A DNA stretch of 64,000 bases from Callorhinus ursinus (lineage: Eukaryota > Chordata > Mammalia > Carnivora > Otariidae): contig NW_020312785.1 of NCBI RefSeq assembly GCF_003265705.1, positions 128,683,024 through 128,747,023 of the forward strand. Direction: 5' to 3'. The position numbers and the translations under genes were made by a program. Of the stretch, positions 1 through 12,345 are shown one piece after another (positions within the stretch are counted from its first letter, which is position 1; every line of letters starts with the position of its first letter). A model generated the notes under the pieces. It worked only from the letters and a program-made list of their open reading frames with translations. It did not search any database and was not told the DNA's origin.

Positions 1-859
1 GGGTAAATATCCAGTAGTGTGATTACTGAATCATAAGGTAGTTCTAGTTTTAATTTTTTGAGGAACCTCCATACTGTTTTCCAGAGTGGCTATACCAGTT
101 TGCATTCCCACCAACAGTGTAAGAGGGTTCCTTTTTGCCACATCCTTACCAATACTTGATGTTTCTTGTGTTTTTGTTTTTAACCATTCTGACAAGCGTG
201 AGGTGATACCTCATTGTACTTTTGATTTGCATTTCCCTGATATTGGGTGATGTTGAACATCTTTTTCATGTATCTGTTGGCCATCTGTACGTCTTCTTTG
301 GAGAAATGTCTGTTCATGTCTTCTGTCCATTTTTAAATTACATTATTTGTTTTTTGTGTGTGTGTTGAGTTGATAAGTTCTTTATATATTTTGGATACTA
401 ACCCTTTATTGGATATGTTGCTTGCATATGTCTTCTCCCTTGCAGTAGGTTGCCATTTAGTTTTGTTGATTGTTTCCTTCATGATTGAAACTTTTTATTT
501 TTTAAGTAGTCCCAATAGTTTATTTTTTGTTTTATTTCCCTTGCCTCTGGAGACCCATCTAGAAAAATGTTGCTACAACCAGTGTCAGAGACATTACTGC
601 CTGTGTTCTCTTCTAGGATTTTTATGATTTCAGGTCTCACATTTAGGTCTTTAATCCATTGAGTTTATATTTGTGTATGCTGAAAGAAAGTGGTCCATTC
701 TTTTGCATATAGCTGTCCATTTTTCCCAACACCATTTGTTGAAGAGACTTTTTCCTATTGTATATTCTTTCCTGCTTTGTTGAAGATTAATTGACCATAT
801 AACTGTGGGTTTATGTCTGGGTTATATATTCTAGCCCACTGATCTTTGTGTCTGTTTTT

Positions 860-1064
860 TTAAAGATTTTATTTACTTATTTATTTATTTATTTTAGAGC
901 AAGAGAGAAGGAGAGATGTGCATGTGCATGGTGAGGGGGGGACAAAGAGAGAAGCAGACTCCCCGCTGATCAGGGAGCCAGACTTGGTGCTCTATTCCAG
1001 GACCCTGGCATCATGACTTAAGCCGAAGACAGACGCTTAGCTGACTGGGCCACCCAGGTGCCCC
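860..1064 (-). mobile_element. CAN-SINE (minus), outer unit of a SINE pair in L1
   Basis: T-rich tail 'ttaaagattttatttactta' on the left and the tRNA-like head ('gccacccaggtgcccc') on the right. It abuts a second SINE in the same orientation. The pair is flanked by 'atctttgtgtctgttttt' (842-859) and 'atctttttcgtctgttttt' (1265-1283), the likely target duplication in the L1. Confidence 0.92.
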
Positions 1065-1263
1065 TAAGATTTTATTTATCTGTTTGAGAGGGAGAGAGAG
1101 AAAGAGTGAGAGTGTGTGTGCAAGTGGGAGAGGGAGAAGGACAAGCAGATTTCCCATTGAGTGTGGAGCTGGACTTAGGGCTCCATCTCACAACTCTTGA
1201 GATCATGCCTTGAGCTGAAGTCAAGACTCGGACGCTTAACAAACTTAGCCAGCCAGGCGCCCC
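1065..1263 (-). mobile_element. CAN-SINE (minus), second unit of the pair
   Basis: Starts 'taagattttatttatctgtt' and ends with the head complement 'ccagccaggcgcccc'. It is more diverged than its neighbour, which suggests that the 860-1064 unit inserted later into its A/T-rich tail. Confidence 0.9.
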
Positions 1264-2420
1264 AATCTTTTTCGTCTGTTTTTATGCCCTACCATACAGT
1301 GTCTATTTTTATGCCATACCATACACAAATTTTAATTACTACTGCTTTGTAATATAACTTTACGTCTCTAATTATGATACCTCTAGTTTTGCTTTTCTTT
1401 TTCAAGATTGTTTTGGCTCTTTAGAATCTTTTATGGGCCCATACACATTTTAGGATTATTTGTTCTAGTTCTGTGAAAAATGCTGTTGGTATTTTGATAG
1501 GGATTGCATTAGATGTGTAGATTGCTTTGGGTAGTATAGGCATTTTGACAGTATTTGTTCTTCTAACCCTTGAGCATGAAATGTCTTTCCATTTCTTTGC
1601 ATCATCTTAAATTTCTCTCATTAGTGTTTTGTAGTTTTCAGAGTACAGGTCTTATGCCTCTTTGGTTAAGTTATTCCTAGACATTTTATTGTTTTTGGTG
1701 CAGTTGTAAAAGGGACTGTTTTCTTAATTTCACTTTCTGCTGCTTCATTATTAGTGTATAGGAATGCAACAGATTTCTGTACATTGGTTTTGTATCCTAT
1801 GACTTTACTGAATTCATTTATCAGTTTTAGTAGTTTTTTGGTGGAGTCTTTAGGGTTTTCTGTATATAGTATCATGTTATCTGCAGTACTCAGAGTTTTA
1901 CTTCTTCTTGCTTACCAGTTTAGATGCCCAAGATATGGTCTATCTTGTTGACCGTTCCATGGGCTCTTGAAAAGAATGTGGAATTTGCTGTTGTTGGGTG
2001 GAGTGATCTATGTGTGTAAGTTATATCCTGATAGTTGATTATTTGTTCAGTTCTTCTCTGCCTTCCTGATTTTCTATCTCATAGTTTTCTCAGTTACTGG
2101 CATTGGGGTATTGAAGTTCCCAAATGTAATTTTGGATTGATTTGTTTCTTCTTTCAGTTTTTTCTTGATGTACTTTAAGCTTTTCTTGTTTCATGCGTTC
2201 ACATTTAGGATTATATCTTTCTGATGGAGTGATCCTTTTATCATTATATAGTGTTCTTGTTTGTCTCTAGTAGCTTTCTGGCTTTGAAGTCTCCTTTATC
2301 TGATGTTCATATAGCTATTCCTGCTTTTTAAAAAATTAATGTTTGCATGATACGTCCTTTCTATCTTTTCAGTTTTAACCTACTTATGCATTACACTGGT
2401 TTTTAAAAGTAAATCAAAGC

Positions 2421-2834
2421 ATTGGGGAGGGTATGTGCTACGGTGAGCGCTGTGAATTGTGCAAGACTGTTGAATCATAGATCTGTACTTCTGAAACAAA
2501 TAATGCAACATATTTTAAGAAAAAAGAAAAAGAAGAAGATAGCAGGAGAGGAAGAATGAAGGGGAGTAAGTCAGAGGGGGAGACGAACCATGAGAGATGA
2601 TGGACTCTGAAAAACAAACTGAGGGTTCTAGAGGGGAGGAGGGTAGGGGGATGGGTTAGCCTGGTGATGGGTATTAAAGAGGGCACATTCTGCATGGAGC
2701 ACTGGGTGTTATGAACAAACAATGAATCATGGAACACTACATCAGAAACAAATGATGTAATATATGGTGATTAACATAACAATAAAAAATTAAAAACAAA
2801 ACAAAAACAAAAACAAAAAACGCTGAATCTCAAG
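2421..2834 (+). mobile_element. L1 3' UTR (young carnivore lineage), sense, with A-rich tail
   Basis: Matches the other L1 3' ends in the window ('gcatggagcactgggtgtta', 'gatggtgattaacataa'-type end) and finishes in an (aaaac)n tail at about 2790-2820. The 12-mer 'gtaaatcaaagc' occurs at 2409-2420 and 2835-2846, a candidate target duplication. However, 14 bases of non-tail sequence separate the tail from the right copy, so this is not clean. It lies opposite in orientation to the ORF2 stretch on its left. Confidence 0.85.
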
Positions 2835-2846
2835 GTAAATCAAAGC

Positions 2847-3944
2847 CAAGTTCAGGTTTTAAATGTTGTCATGAAGTTATTTTGAATTCATTCATTTAAG
2901 GTCAGGTTACATATGTGGGTAAATGGTATAAATCACTTTTAGAAACTAGAAAATGGAATATTGGTACAAAGCAGAGTATAGACAAAGCCTTGTTTATTAA
3001 GCCAGTTTTTGGTCATTAAACAAATATGTGTTGAATGCCTCATGTATTTGAGGTATTGATAATTTCTGTGTACTTGCTGGTCTGTTGAATAAAAGAAGGA
3101 AGGTGGGAATTAAATGAATTTGATTTTTAAAATATTTTTTTAAAAGGAAAAGGTAGAGTAGGTAATTCGACAGGGTTTTTTCCACTTCTGAAACCTTTCA
3201 CTCCTTTACCTATAATGGATCTAAAGTAATTGACTTTTTTAATTTAAAAAGTATGAGAAGTATTGTGGAATAATTCTCGATGTGACCCTACTAGTAGCAT
3301 TGGGGGGGGGGGGGAGTCTAATTTTTGTCAATTTCCATTGAACAGTTTGACAGGCCATTTTAAAGGTCTAAAGGAATTCACCAGAGGCGCAGATGGTATC
3401 ATATCAGAAATAACAAAGACTGGAACTTCTGCCACAACTATAATTTATCTTGGTTTATTTTCAGTAGACTGTCAAGCACTTCATACCACTACAACAGCTG
3501 AGTGCTTAAAGCAATATACCTAATAGCAAGAGCAAATACAAATAATTAGGGATGGTAAAGAAAGAAGAAATATAAGCCATTGATAACAAAGTCATTGATA
3601 ACGGAAACTAGCTTTGCACAGTTTTCAAATTGCTAGGGACTTGTCATTTTTTCTGTTGATCATTTCACTTAAAAAATTTCAATGGGATGAGGACAAGAAA
3701 AAATAGAAAATTTTGTCTTATGGATAAAGAAGGAAACAGTACAATCACAGTACTTAATGGATACAGGAGATGCACAAAGATTGTATTTTACAGACACCAT
3801 AAAAAAGATTTTGCAGAGGTTGAGAGTGGAGGATTTATCTGAAGTGTGATCAAAATCTAATCCAGTTCACCTTTTGGAAAGAACTAAAGAATAAATACAA
3901 AGAATGAAATAGTACTTTGAACCTTATGTGATGATCTCATAACC
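2847..3944. other. Unique or unrecognised sequence
   Basis: No repeat or gene recognised. It holds a G13 homopolymer (3302-3314) and an 86-codon plus-strand frame (3263-3523) that crosses the G run. That frame has no recognisable domain and is probably chance. Two copies of 'cattgataac' lie close together near 3578-3601. Confidence 0.6.
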
Positions 3945-3955
3945 TGTTAGAATTT

Positions 3956-4179
3956 CCTTTTTTTTTTTTTAAAGGATACATATCCTTCTTTTTTTTCCCT
4001 TAGATTTTATTTATTTGTCAGAGAGAGGGTACAAGCGGGGCAGGGGTTGGCGCAGATGGAGGGAGAAGCAGGCTCCCCACTGAGCATGGAGCCTGATGCT
4101 GGGCTCAATCCCAGGACCCTGGGATCATGACCTGAGCTGAAGGCAGACGCTTAACTGACTGAGCCACCCAGGCGTCCCC
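3956..4179 (-). mobile_element. CAN-SINE (minus)
   Basis: Head complement 'gagccacccaggcgtccc' on the right and a long T-rich tail on the left. The exact 11-bp target duplication 'gttagaatttc' lies at 3945-3955 and 4180-4190. The tail contains an extra 'aaaggatacatatcc' block between two T runs, so it may have been extended or rearranged. Confidence 0.93.
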
Positions 4180-4190
4180 GTTAGAATTTC

Positions 4191-5930
4191 TGACCTGCAC
4201 CCAGAGTAATCTATAACCATAATCTATTTAAACCATCATGAACATTATATTTAAATCTCCCCACAATTAAAAGCCCTTCTAAAGGTATTTGCATATGCAT
4301 GTTTTACACTTCTCTTCATTTTAAACCCTACCTCTTCCCCTAACCCAAGAAGTCTTTCTAAATATTAGCATCCAAGGGATTACCTTTTCATCGTCCTTCA
4401 TAGATGTTTTTCCAAAAGCAAGTATTCTACAAAGCTTTCTGATTTAATAACTTGGGTAAATTGTAACTGATGAGAAGGTCAGGCGGTAGGACCATTACTA
4501 ATAAGAATTATATTTTCTGATTCACATATCAAAATAACAGGATCTGACAATAATTCAGAATCAATGAAAATTGACCTGAAAATCTAAGATATAAATTCTC
4601 TGTATCTACATAGGAAAATACTTTTATTTCAAAATAAAATCATACTTCCTAATCTGAGTATGTAAAATACTTGACTAAAATGCACTGATTAGCCTACTTC
4701 CAGAAGTACTGTCTGTGTCAAAACTAAATTTGACGCTGGTTCTTAGTATGTGAAAACTCAAATATACCTGCCTCATATTAAAAAATCATGATATATTTAA
4801 ATAAATCTGTGGAAATAAGTGCAGTAGCTGAATAGTTCTGGTCTTATAATACCAATTAGACAAATATTTTTATTATTTATCTATAAAATAAACTCTTAAA
4901 GAATCAAACCATGTACTCATTTTTATTCCTTTATGGGCATGACACTTATTAAAAACAACTACTTATTTCATACAATGTCAGAGAGATAAGTAGCCTGAGC
5001 ATTCAACCCTGACCCAGAGAAATAAATGTGGAGTGTTTGTAATTCTGTCATTTTAGTGAACTTTGTACTAAATGAGTTGAAAATATTCAGTTTATCCTAA
5101 CACACAAACCAGTTTCCTTCACAAGTTTTCCAATTCTGACAGTAATAATAAAATAATGATGTTGATGGTAGTGATAGAGCTACCACTTATTTGTGCCAGG
5201 TTAAACTGTTACTTGGAATGTCCTTCTTTGTCAGAGAAATTCCTAACCATCCAGCATACAGAGATTTACGGTATGCTCAAGTTCCAAAATCTTTAGGAAA
5301 CCCCTTGACAGTGTTAAGTCCATGCTGTTGGTTTCTCTGAATTGCTATGATCAGGTTTGTGTCTACAACGTAATCAAACATTTCATGGTGTAGGACTTAT
5401 GAAGTGTTCTGTTTTCTAAATATAAATATACTCACCCCTAAAAATAAGCTTCATTAGGGGTTTTTTCCATGTTTTCCTTCCCATGCCTTCATTCATATAG
5501 CGCAGCTCCGGAAAACATACACATGTAAAAAACAGCTACTAACTCCCCCATTTTGCTTTTAATTAGGAATCTGTTTAATTTACAAAAATTTTCCCAGATA
5601 TCATCCTCTTCCTTCTTGATCTCAACATGTTATCAGTAAGTTCCCCAAAAAGGCCTACTTCACCAGACACGAAGTTGAGGCTGACCTTCAAGAAAGAACA
5701 AAATATCTTTAAGTGCTAGTAAATGTGCAGTAATAAAATTCCTGATACAGTTCATCCAGGTTTTCAGTATAATTGTAACATTTTATGTAACTTTTTAAAT
5801 AGTGAGCTCTCTGATTAGCTCCAGTAGCTCCGTTATTTTGAAGGTCACGCTGACCAGGATAACACTTCTCTGAATCCAGCTAGAGCTCCCAGGATACTTT
5901 AAGAAATCATCATCTTATAACCAGGAAAGG
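4191..5930. other. AT-rich unique or unrecognised sequence
   Basis: No ORF above 60 codons, no SINE and no L1 seen. A weak MIR-like stretch ('accacttatttgtgccaggt') is near 5180-5205, too short to call. Confidence 0.55.
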
Positions 5931-5934
5931 TCTG

Positions 5935-6010
5935 GAGGAGGAATCATTTAATCCATTTTACAGATATGGTTTCTAAAGTCCAGAAAGGTTAAATGGCACA
6001 TACTGGGCAC
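5935..6010 (-). mobile_element. MIR fragment, antisense
   Basis: 'ttaatccattttacagatat...taaatggcacatactgggcaca' resembles the complement of the MIR core (cattttacagatgaggaaac). Short and diverged. Confidence 0.45.
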
Positions 6011-7834
6011 ACAATACTTTTTAGATCTTGTGGTTCACCAAAGTGAAAGTGCTAGGTAAATTGATAAAAAGAGTCAAGATTGAAGATGGATCATCCTGAC
6101 ACCCTAATTTAAAGTACCTTCATTTAAGGAAAGCCGAAATGCAACTACCAGATGAACACCTACACAGCAAACCAAGGAAGGATGTGCTCTCTTGTAAACT
6201 TTTGGCACGAATGATAAGTCTTCTCTTTTTAAAACTGTTTTTAATCCCCATTCAAGTCATCTCTTCCACTACAAAATTTAACTATTTTGTGCCTTCAGTA
6301 CTAATCATGAGAAGTACATACTAAAGCTCATTAATGTAAAACCTAAATGATTTGGGAAATTTGGTTTGGATTACCTGCTACTTAATAAAGAATAGAACAT
6401 TAATCTCTGGAAAGACAGAAGTCTGTTTTGTTTTTCCCAAAGTAACCAGTTGAATAACAATTTTGGATTGTGATCTTAAACCAGAATTCTGTAAGTAATC
6501 ATTTAATGAAATGACTATGGCAGCATCCTTTAATGGACTGCTCTCATCTGTTAGAAAGTTACTAATGAGAAACACTTAGAAACTGAATGGATTAATTAGG
6601 TAACAGTGTTGATGTTGACCTGGGGTGGGAATCGTTTAAGGAGAGAGTCGACTCAAATATTCAGGGCAGGCGTCTACGATCTGTAGATTATCCATCCCCT
6701 TGGTTTTCTTTTTATCCTCTTTGCTGACTGCTTGTGTTTTTATAATCATCCTTCTGCCTCAACAGAGTACAGATAAAATGTAATAAAATAAAATGAAAAA
6801 GCCTCCTGCAAAAGGTTTTTAAAATTCCCCCAAAAAAGTTTTTGGGGTTTCACTAAATAAAAAGGGCAGGACTTTTTTGTTATTTATAATGCTATTTCTA
6901 ATATGTGTAAATATTGGCTAAATAGTAACCAGAGTCAAGCAACCATTAAAATTATTATTGTGGCATCTTAGCCATGTTATAGCTTGTAAATTGAAGTAAC
7001 ATTGATAGACCTAATTTCTTTCTTTTTAGAGTTTTGAGATGTTTGTACCAGTTTCCTGTAAACAGGTCTTAATTAGCAAAATTTTTCAAGTCCCTGTTCC
7101 TATCAAGACTTGTCAGGATGCCAGACAGAAATCAGTGTGACTGGCAGGTAAACTGACTACAATATAGAGAAGATTAAAAAAAAAAAAGTCAAAATGTCAG
7201 ACCTATACTTTTTTTTTCAGATCTGCACATTTTGATGTGAATAACAACATGTGCAGACAGAACAGAGTTTGTGAGTTAAATCATATACCAGTTAAATTCA
7301 GTTTGTTTTGAGGCTACAGACACCACTCAAATACAGATCAGTAAATGTATCTTAGGAATCAAAAATATGAGAGAATGGACTGATGAATGGAAAAGATATA
7401 TTAGACATTGAAGAATGATGCAGTTTTTTGAAATAGTATTTGCCCTGGTGTTGATCAAAACAGAACCTAACCCTGCATATGAAAGTGAGATTTGGCTCTG
7501 CTAAAGATCATATCTGATTTCTTAAGCAGTTTCATCAGTGTCAGCTGTGAGATACACTTAACATTAAATGACAAGGCAGGATTACAGTGCAAGCCCTGGC
7601 GTCCAGCCAATTTATCGTCCTTGAAGCTATGTGGGATGCTATATAACACTATTGAAAATAGATGACAGAAGGCTGTCCAAGCAGCTGCTGCACGGTTGAT
7701 CTAAAATAGGGAGACCACAAACCAGGCTAACAGAAGAAATACTTTAAGGGCACACTGGATCACGGCATCAAATGATAAAACACAGCTCAGGGCAGCCAAG
7801 AAACAATTGTTTCTCTGAATACAGTATTCAGAAA
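6011..7834. other. Unique or unrecognised sequence
   Basis: Small frames at 6139-6324 (+), 6378-6575 (-) and 7467-7649 (-) have no recognisable features. No repeat family recognised. Confidence 0.5.
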
Positions 7835-7982
7835 TGAAGTGATTCCTTCATAGCAAAGCCACTGAAAGTAACATGATTCTAAAACAATGGTTTGCAAACA
7901 GGGACAGAATGTGTAAATAATAGTTGCAACTCAAATCAAAGGACAATTTAATACAAACATCATGAGAAGGATTAATTAGATC
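7835..7982 (+). repeat. Diverged local direct repeat, copy 1
   Basis: Shares an ordered series of words with 8680-8826: 'aacatgattctaaaa', 'cagggacagag/at', 'aaataatrgytacaact' and 'aactaattaga/gattaattaga'. Copies differ by scattered substitutions and small indels. The repeat family is unknown. It could be two fragments of an old transposon or a true local duplication. Confidence 0.65.
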
Positions 7983-8679
7983 CTTTCTCTAAAGCAATTC
8001 ACAAACCATTAGAGACATCTTTCATTATCAAGATGTCAGCAGCCTTAACTACTTATCTAAGAGAGAATTTTAAGTTATGTTAGTTTGGTTTAAAAAATAA
8101 TATCAAGTGTCCAAAGGGCTAATATTCTAGTGTAGAAATGTGCCTCCCTCCTCTAATATAAGACATCATTTTGAGCATGTTAAATGCTTCTAAATTGTAG
8201 AGCCAATTTATTAATAGTTTTTTTTTTTAATGACAAACTGAAGTCTTTTTATTAGAAGTAAGTCATTTTATTGATGGGGATGTATAGACTATTTGCCTGT
8301 GAGTTCATTTGCCTATGAGGAAATCATATTGGCCCAATATATAGAAGGATTTAGTTAAAAAGTTCTATAACATAAGAGTATACGATCAAATTTTAGGAAA
8401 TTAGGAAAGACTGGGCCATTTTCCCATATAGCCTGGCTCCTAACTTAAGGTAAGTTACATCCCCAAATTCCTTTAAAATAAATAATAGAAACTCAGAATG
8501 TACTTTCCCAAAGAAATGATAAATAACAGGTTCATAGACTGGCCCACAGATGCCAATTTAACACATAATGTACCTAAAATATACATTTGCACTGAAAAAG
8601 GATGATAACCGCTGCAGATATATACCAGTAATTAAGCAAAATGGAAACAAATTGAAGAAATAAGGAGATAAAATAGAAA

Positions 8680-8826
8680 GTAAGCAATCCCTTTGCATTG
8701 AAAGGAACATGATTCTAAAAAAATAGCTTACAAACCAGGGACAGAGTACAAATAATGGCTACAACTAAACTCAAAGGATAATCTGATATAAACAGCAAGA
8801 AAAAGATGAAAAGAACTAATTAGAGC
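8680..8826 (+). repeat. Diverged local direct repeat, copy 2
   Basis: Partner of 7835-7982, offset about 840 bp, same orientation. Similarity fades after 'aattaga' on the right and before 'aagtaagcaatccctt' on the left. Confidence 0.65.
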
Positions 8827-9039
8827 AGATGAGGAGTTGGTTAAAAACTTTTGAGTCTATTTTGAAATCTATACTGGAACAGGGCAGGTATTTTAAGAAT
8901 TTATGATTAAGGTCCTTTTAAAATGGTTTTCTTTTCACTGATAAGGGAAAATTAGAAGCCCTCACTTTTTCCTCTGCTCATCTCTTAAAAGCCAGTTGAC
9001 TTCTTTCTCATTTTGTATACAAGTGGTGATTTCATCTAC

Positions 9040-9620
9040 ATCCCTGTATTTCATCCTCCTATTTGCTGGACTTCCAAATCTATACTCTTAATCTAGATCT
9101 TTCCTCTTAAATTTGCTGTGTTCCACTGTTTACTGAACAATTTCACTTGGATGTCCCGAAGATACCTTAAATTCAGTATGCCCAAAACTGAATTTATCAC
9201 ACTATCCCCCTCAAAAAAACCCCAAAATGTATGCATATCCACTCATGGCTCAAATCAAAACTCTGAGTTCCTAATCTCCTCACCTTTATATTGATATCCA
9301 GTCAGTTCTCACCTGTATTAGTGCAATAATATCCTAACTGCTGTTCCTACTTTGAATTTTCTTTCTTCATGTCCATTCTTCAAATTCTGCTTGTACTTCT
9401 AAAACTCCAACCTGAAAATGTTACTCTATTTAAAAATTTTCAACTGCTCTTACTTGCTTTAGGTAAAGTATGTACTCTTTAACTTGAATTACAGTGCCCT
9501 TTATGATTTACAGGTGTTTATTCCAATTACCTCTTACCTTCTAGGCTGACCTAGCAATTCAGTGAAAAACATGCCATTCCTTCTCATGTGTGGTCCTTGT
9601 ACAGGCTTTTAAACGTATAA
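9040..9620 (+). mobile_element. L2 LINE remnant, sense
   Basis: Follows the order of the L2 3' coding region: 'tgcccaaaactgaatttatc' (compare L2 'tgtccaaaactgaactcatc'), 'cctaactgctgttcctac', 'cttctaaaactccaacctga', and 'gtgccctttatgatttacag' (compare 'aaggccctccatgatctggc'). Heavily diverged and non-coding. Confidence 0.75.
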
Positions 9621-11238
9621 AAAAAGTAATTATAGAACACTTGGTTAGTAGTAAGTATAGAATAATTAATTATGTGTAATAAATACTGTTTCTCCTAAAA
9701 TAAAAATTTGGAGTCATTTTAAATATGAATATCAACTTCTCTCCCAAATATGCCATTCATATGCTCACAGTAAAATCAGTGGTTGAGATTTTAAAGTACT
9801 AGTACTTATGAATAATACCATAACTTCAATTATCTTGTTTTGTTGACATTTCATAAACTATAGACAGTAATATTAATCCTGGTGAGTTACCAATGATAAG
9901 TAAAATTGGTAATCTCTCCGTTACCGGTGTTTGAAAAAATGGGTTGTTAGAGTAAGTTATCTCCAGGATGGGAAAGGAGTAGAAAGAGAGAAAATGATCT
10001 CTGATCTAAGCATAGAGAACTACCAGCATAATTTTGTGAGATGCCTGTGGTCAGCAGCTGCCTTTCCCCTCACCTTTTTAGTCTATATCTTCCTTCACCT
10101 CTAGGTCACAGTGGGAAATTGGCATCTAAAAAAGTTAACATAACCAACACCACACCAAAAGAAAACTTTATTTTCATCTAAAGGTAAATCACATAGATGA
10201 AATAAGACTTTGTGAAATCATTCCTAAAAAGAATAAACTGAGTGTGAACTGCATTCTCACTCGTAGAAAAAAGTATTGGGATGTACTTCTAAGTGATAAT
10301 TGGAAGGTATTTTGTGGTTTCTTTTAATAAGTAATTTGTCCCTTCCTGACTGAGGTAAGTATAATTTATGAGGGCAAGAGATGCTCTATAAACCAGAATT
10401 CTGGCCACCCAGGGTACTGGCAGGAAGGCCCTGTGGAGCAATTCAGGACTCTAAAAAGAATGACTGACACACACTCATCACCTTAGAGATTTTTTCCTAA
10501 ACAAATCTGATCTTATACATGAAAAAATAGCTTACCCTTTCTGAGATATTTGCATAAACTAATGGCTTATGATCATTTGACATTTTCTGTTCACAGACAT
10601 AGAAATTTATGGATTTATTAGGATATTAGATAGCTTTTCTCATTTTTCTACACATTTTCCCACATTTACATAGAAGTCATATCTGACCATCTGATTTGAA
10701 TCCAGTGCTAATCTACACCATAACCTTATTCTGAACCTATAAACGTGTGCTGAAAATACAGTCTTTGGGTTGTTTTTAATGTGGGAAATAGAAACAAAAG
10801 AGAACAGACAATAGGGAGGGTATCCAAAAGTCTTCATTTAGAGAATAAGAATTAAATAAAGTGTGCTTCCAGTGAGGATAGCAGGAAGCATGAAGGCTTT
10901 ATTCACTAACACTAAAATATCAGTGACAACACTGTGGACTCTCACAGTGAGTCACAGAACAAGATTATCGAAATGAAAATATAGTTCAGTTCAAGTAGTT
11001 CATAACTTTGGAACCAGTCATATTTCAAAACTTGGTCTGTCCACCTTAGTGCTTAGTGTCTGGAATTCATTTAGTCAGTAAAGTATTTTGTATACAGTTC
11101 TTAAAATTCCATGATTGTTCATTTTTTTAAAAAGTTACAATGTACCTGAAATAAAGAGTATCACTAGCAAATTCAATTCTGAATCTGGGGAAAGCATACT
11201 CAAAGGTGTAATAAAAACCAATATCTATACCATTTAAA
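9621..11238. other. Unique or unrecognised sequence
   Basis: AT-rich. The only frame above 60 codons is 10640-10837 (-), which has no recognisable features. Confidence 0.5.
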
Positions 11239-11251
11239 AACCCCCAAGATC

Positions 11252-11427
11252 GAGACACCTGGGTGGCTCAGCTGGTTAAGTGGCTGCCTTTAGCTCAGGT
11301 CATGATCCTAAAGTCCTGGGATCAAGTCCCACATCAGGCTCCTTGCCCAGCGGGGAGCCTGCTTCTCCCTCCGCCTGCCACCCCCTTTGCTTGTGCTCAC
11401 TCACTCTCTCTGATTAAAAAAAAAAAG
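11252..11427 (+). mobile_element. CAN-SINE (plus) with perfect 13-bp TSD
   Basis: Head 'cctgggtggctcagctggtt', body 'aggtcatgatcctaaagtcc', CT-rich region and A tail. The target duplication 'aacccccaagatc' is at 11239-11251 and 11428-11440. The 62-codon frame at 11263-11451 is SINE-derived and not a gene. Confidence 0.96.
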
Positions 11428-11440
11428 AACCCCCAAGATC

Positions 11441-12040
11441 AAAGTCATTGATAGTTGGTACATAAGCACTCCAACAGAGCTGAGCAGGAAACAAGAAATG
11501 TGAAAATGGGACTATACAGGATAAAGGTTAGGGAGATCAACTCTCAGGAAGATTTTTATCTGACTGTAGAGTTTGTGCATGAAATATGAAGAGATGGCAT
11601 ACGGCAGGGAGCCCTGCTAGAGAGAAAACGGGAGAAGGCTGTCCTCACATAGCCCTCCATCCAGGAACCCAATTCTGTATTTCCTTCTTAGATTCAAGGG
11701 GAAACATGGGAGGTGTGACACTGCTACAAGTAGCAGCTGGCTAAAGGGAAAAAGAGGGAAATTGAACTGAAGGGAATTCCTGTGGCACTTCCCAAGTGGC
11801 CATTTGCCTGTAGTAACCTAAGTGAGTTTAGCAATTAGAGATGCAATTTATAGAAATTTCAACAAAATGATGTTCTGGTGTTTTTGTTTTTTTTTTTAAT
11901 CCCCAGTCAAGAAGTTTAGCAGTTTTATGGATCTTTTTTTCATGATACTCAAATCTTCTCAATATTTGTATTCAAGTAAAGTAACAATTTTAGCTGTGTT
12001 GAGTTTCACTGGGAGAAAAACTGACACAGTGACTCCTGCC
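11441..12040. other. Unique or unrecognised sequence
   Basis: No ORF or repeat recognised. Confidence 0.5.
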
Positions 12041-12345
12041 TGCCTTTCCAAGTTCATCTCTCACTATGCTCCCCTTACATAAGCTTTCACTGCACAGACT
12101 TCTCTTGAGTTTGTCCAATAAACCAAACTCCTTTCTGCCTCCCAGTCTTTGCATAATTTCCTTCTGCTTGGACCTTACCTGTTCTACCCCCTTAATATTT
12201 TCAACTTAAGTGTCATATTCTCAGAGGGTCCAATAGTTGAATGGTTCAGGAGGGTAGGAACCATGTCTATTTTGTTTTCCACACTATGTTCAAAATTTAG
12301 CACCAGGCCCGAGATATAATTAGAACCAAGTAAATATGCGATCTT
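12040..12345 (+). mobile_element. L2 LINE 3' remnant, sense
   Basis: Shows L2 3'-end landmarks in order: 'cagtctttgcataatttcct', 'taagtgtcatattctcagag', 'ggagggtaggaaccatgtct' and 'tagcaccaggcccgagatat' (compare 'ggcagggaccatgtct' and 'agcacagtgcctggcacat'). Confidence 0.6.

Larger units (their letters stand above)
1..2400 (-). mobile_element. L1 LINE ORF2 fragment, antisense, interrupted by two SINEs
   Basis: The plus strand reads as the reverse complement of mammalian L1 ORF2. It runs from about 0.7 kb short of the L1 3' end at position 1 towards the 5' end as coordinates rise. A minus-strand frame at 1666-1875 encodes reverse-transcriptase-region residues ([20 protein letters not shown]), a typical L1 ORF2 segment. 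Two SINEs interrupt it at about 860-1264. A jump in L1 coordinates near 1930 suggests an internal deletion, and the rest (to about 2400) is L1-like but more diverged. A short imperfect duplication ('tttttatgcc..taccatac') lies at about 1278-1324. The frame is full of stops, so this is a dead copy. It continues beyond the left edge of the window. Confidence 0.9.

Noticed and set aside
11252..11427. tRNA gene candidate because of the tRNA-like head
   Set aside because: The tRNA-like part is the SINE head; it has no full cloverleaf and is followed by the SINE body and A tail with a target duplication. The same applies to all other SINEs here.
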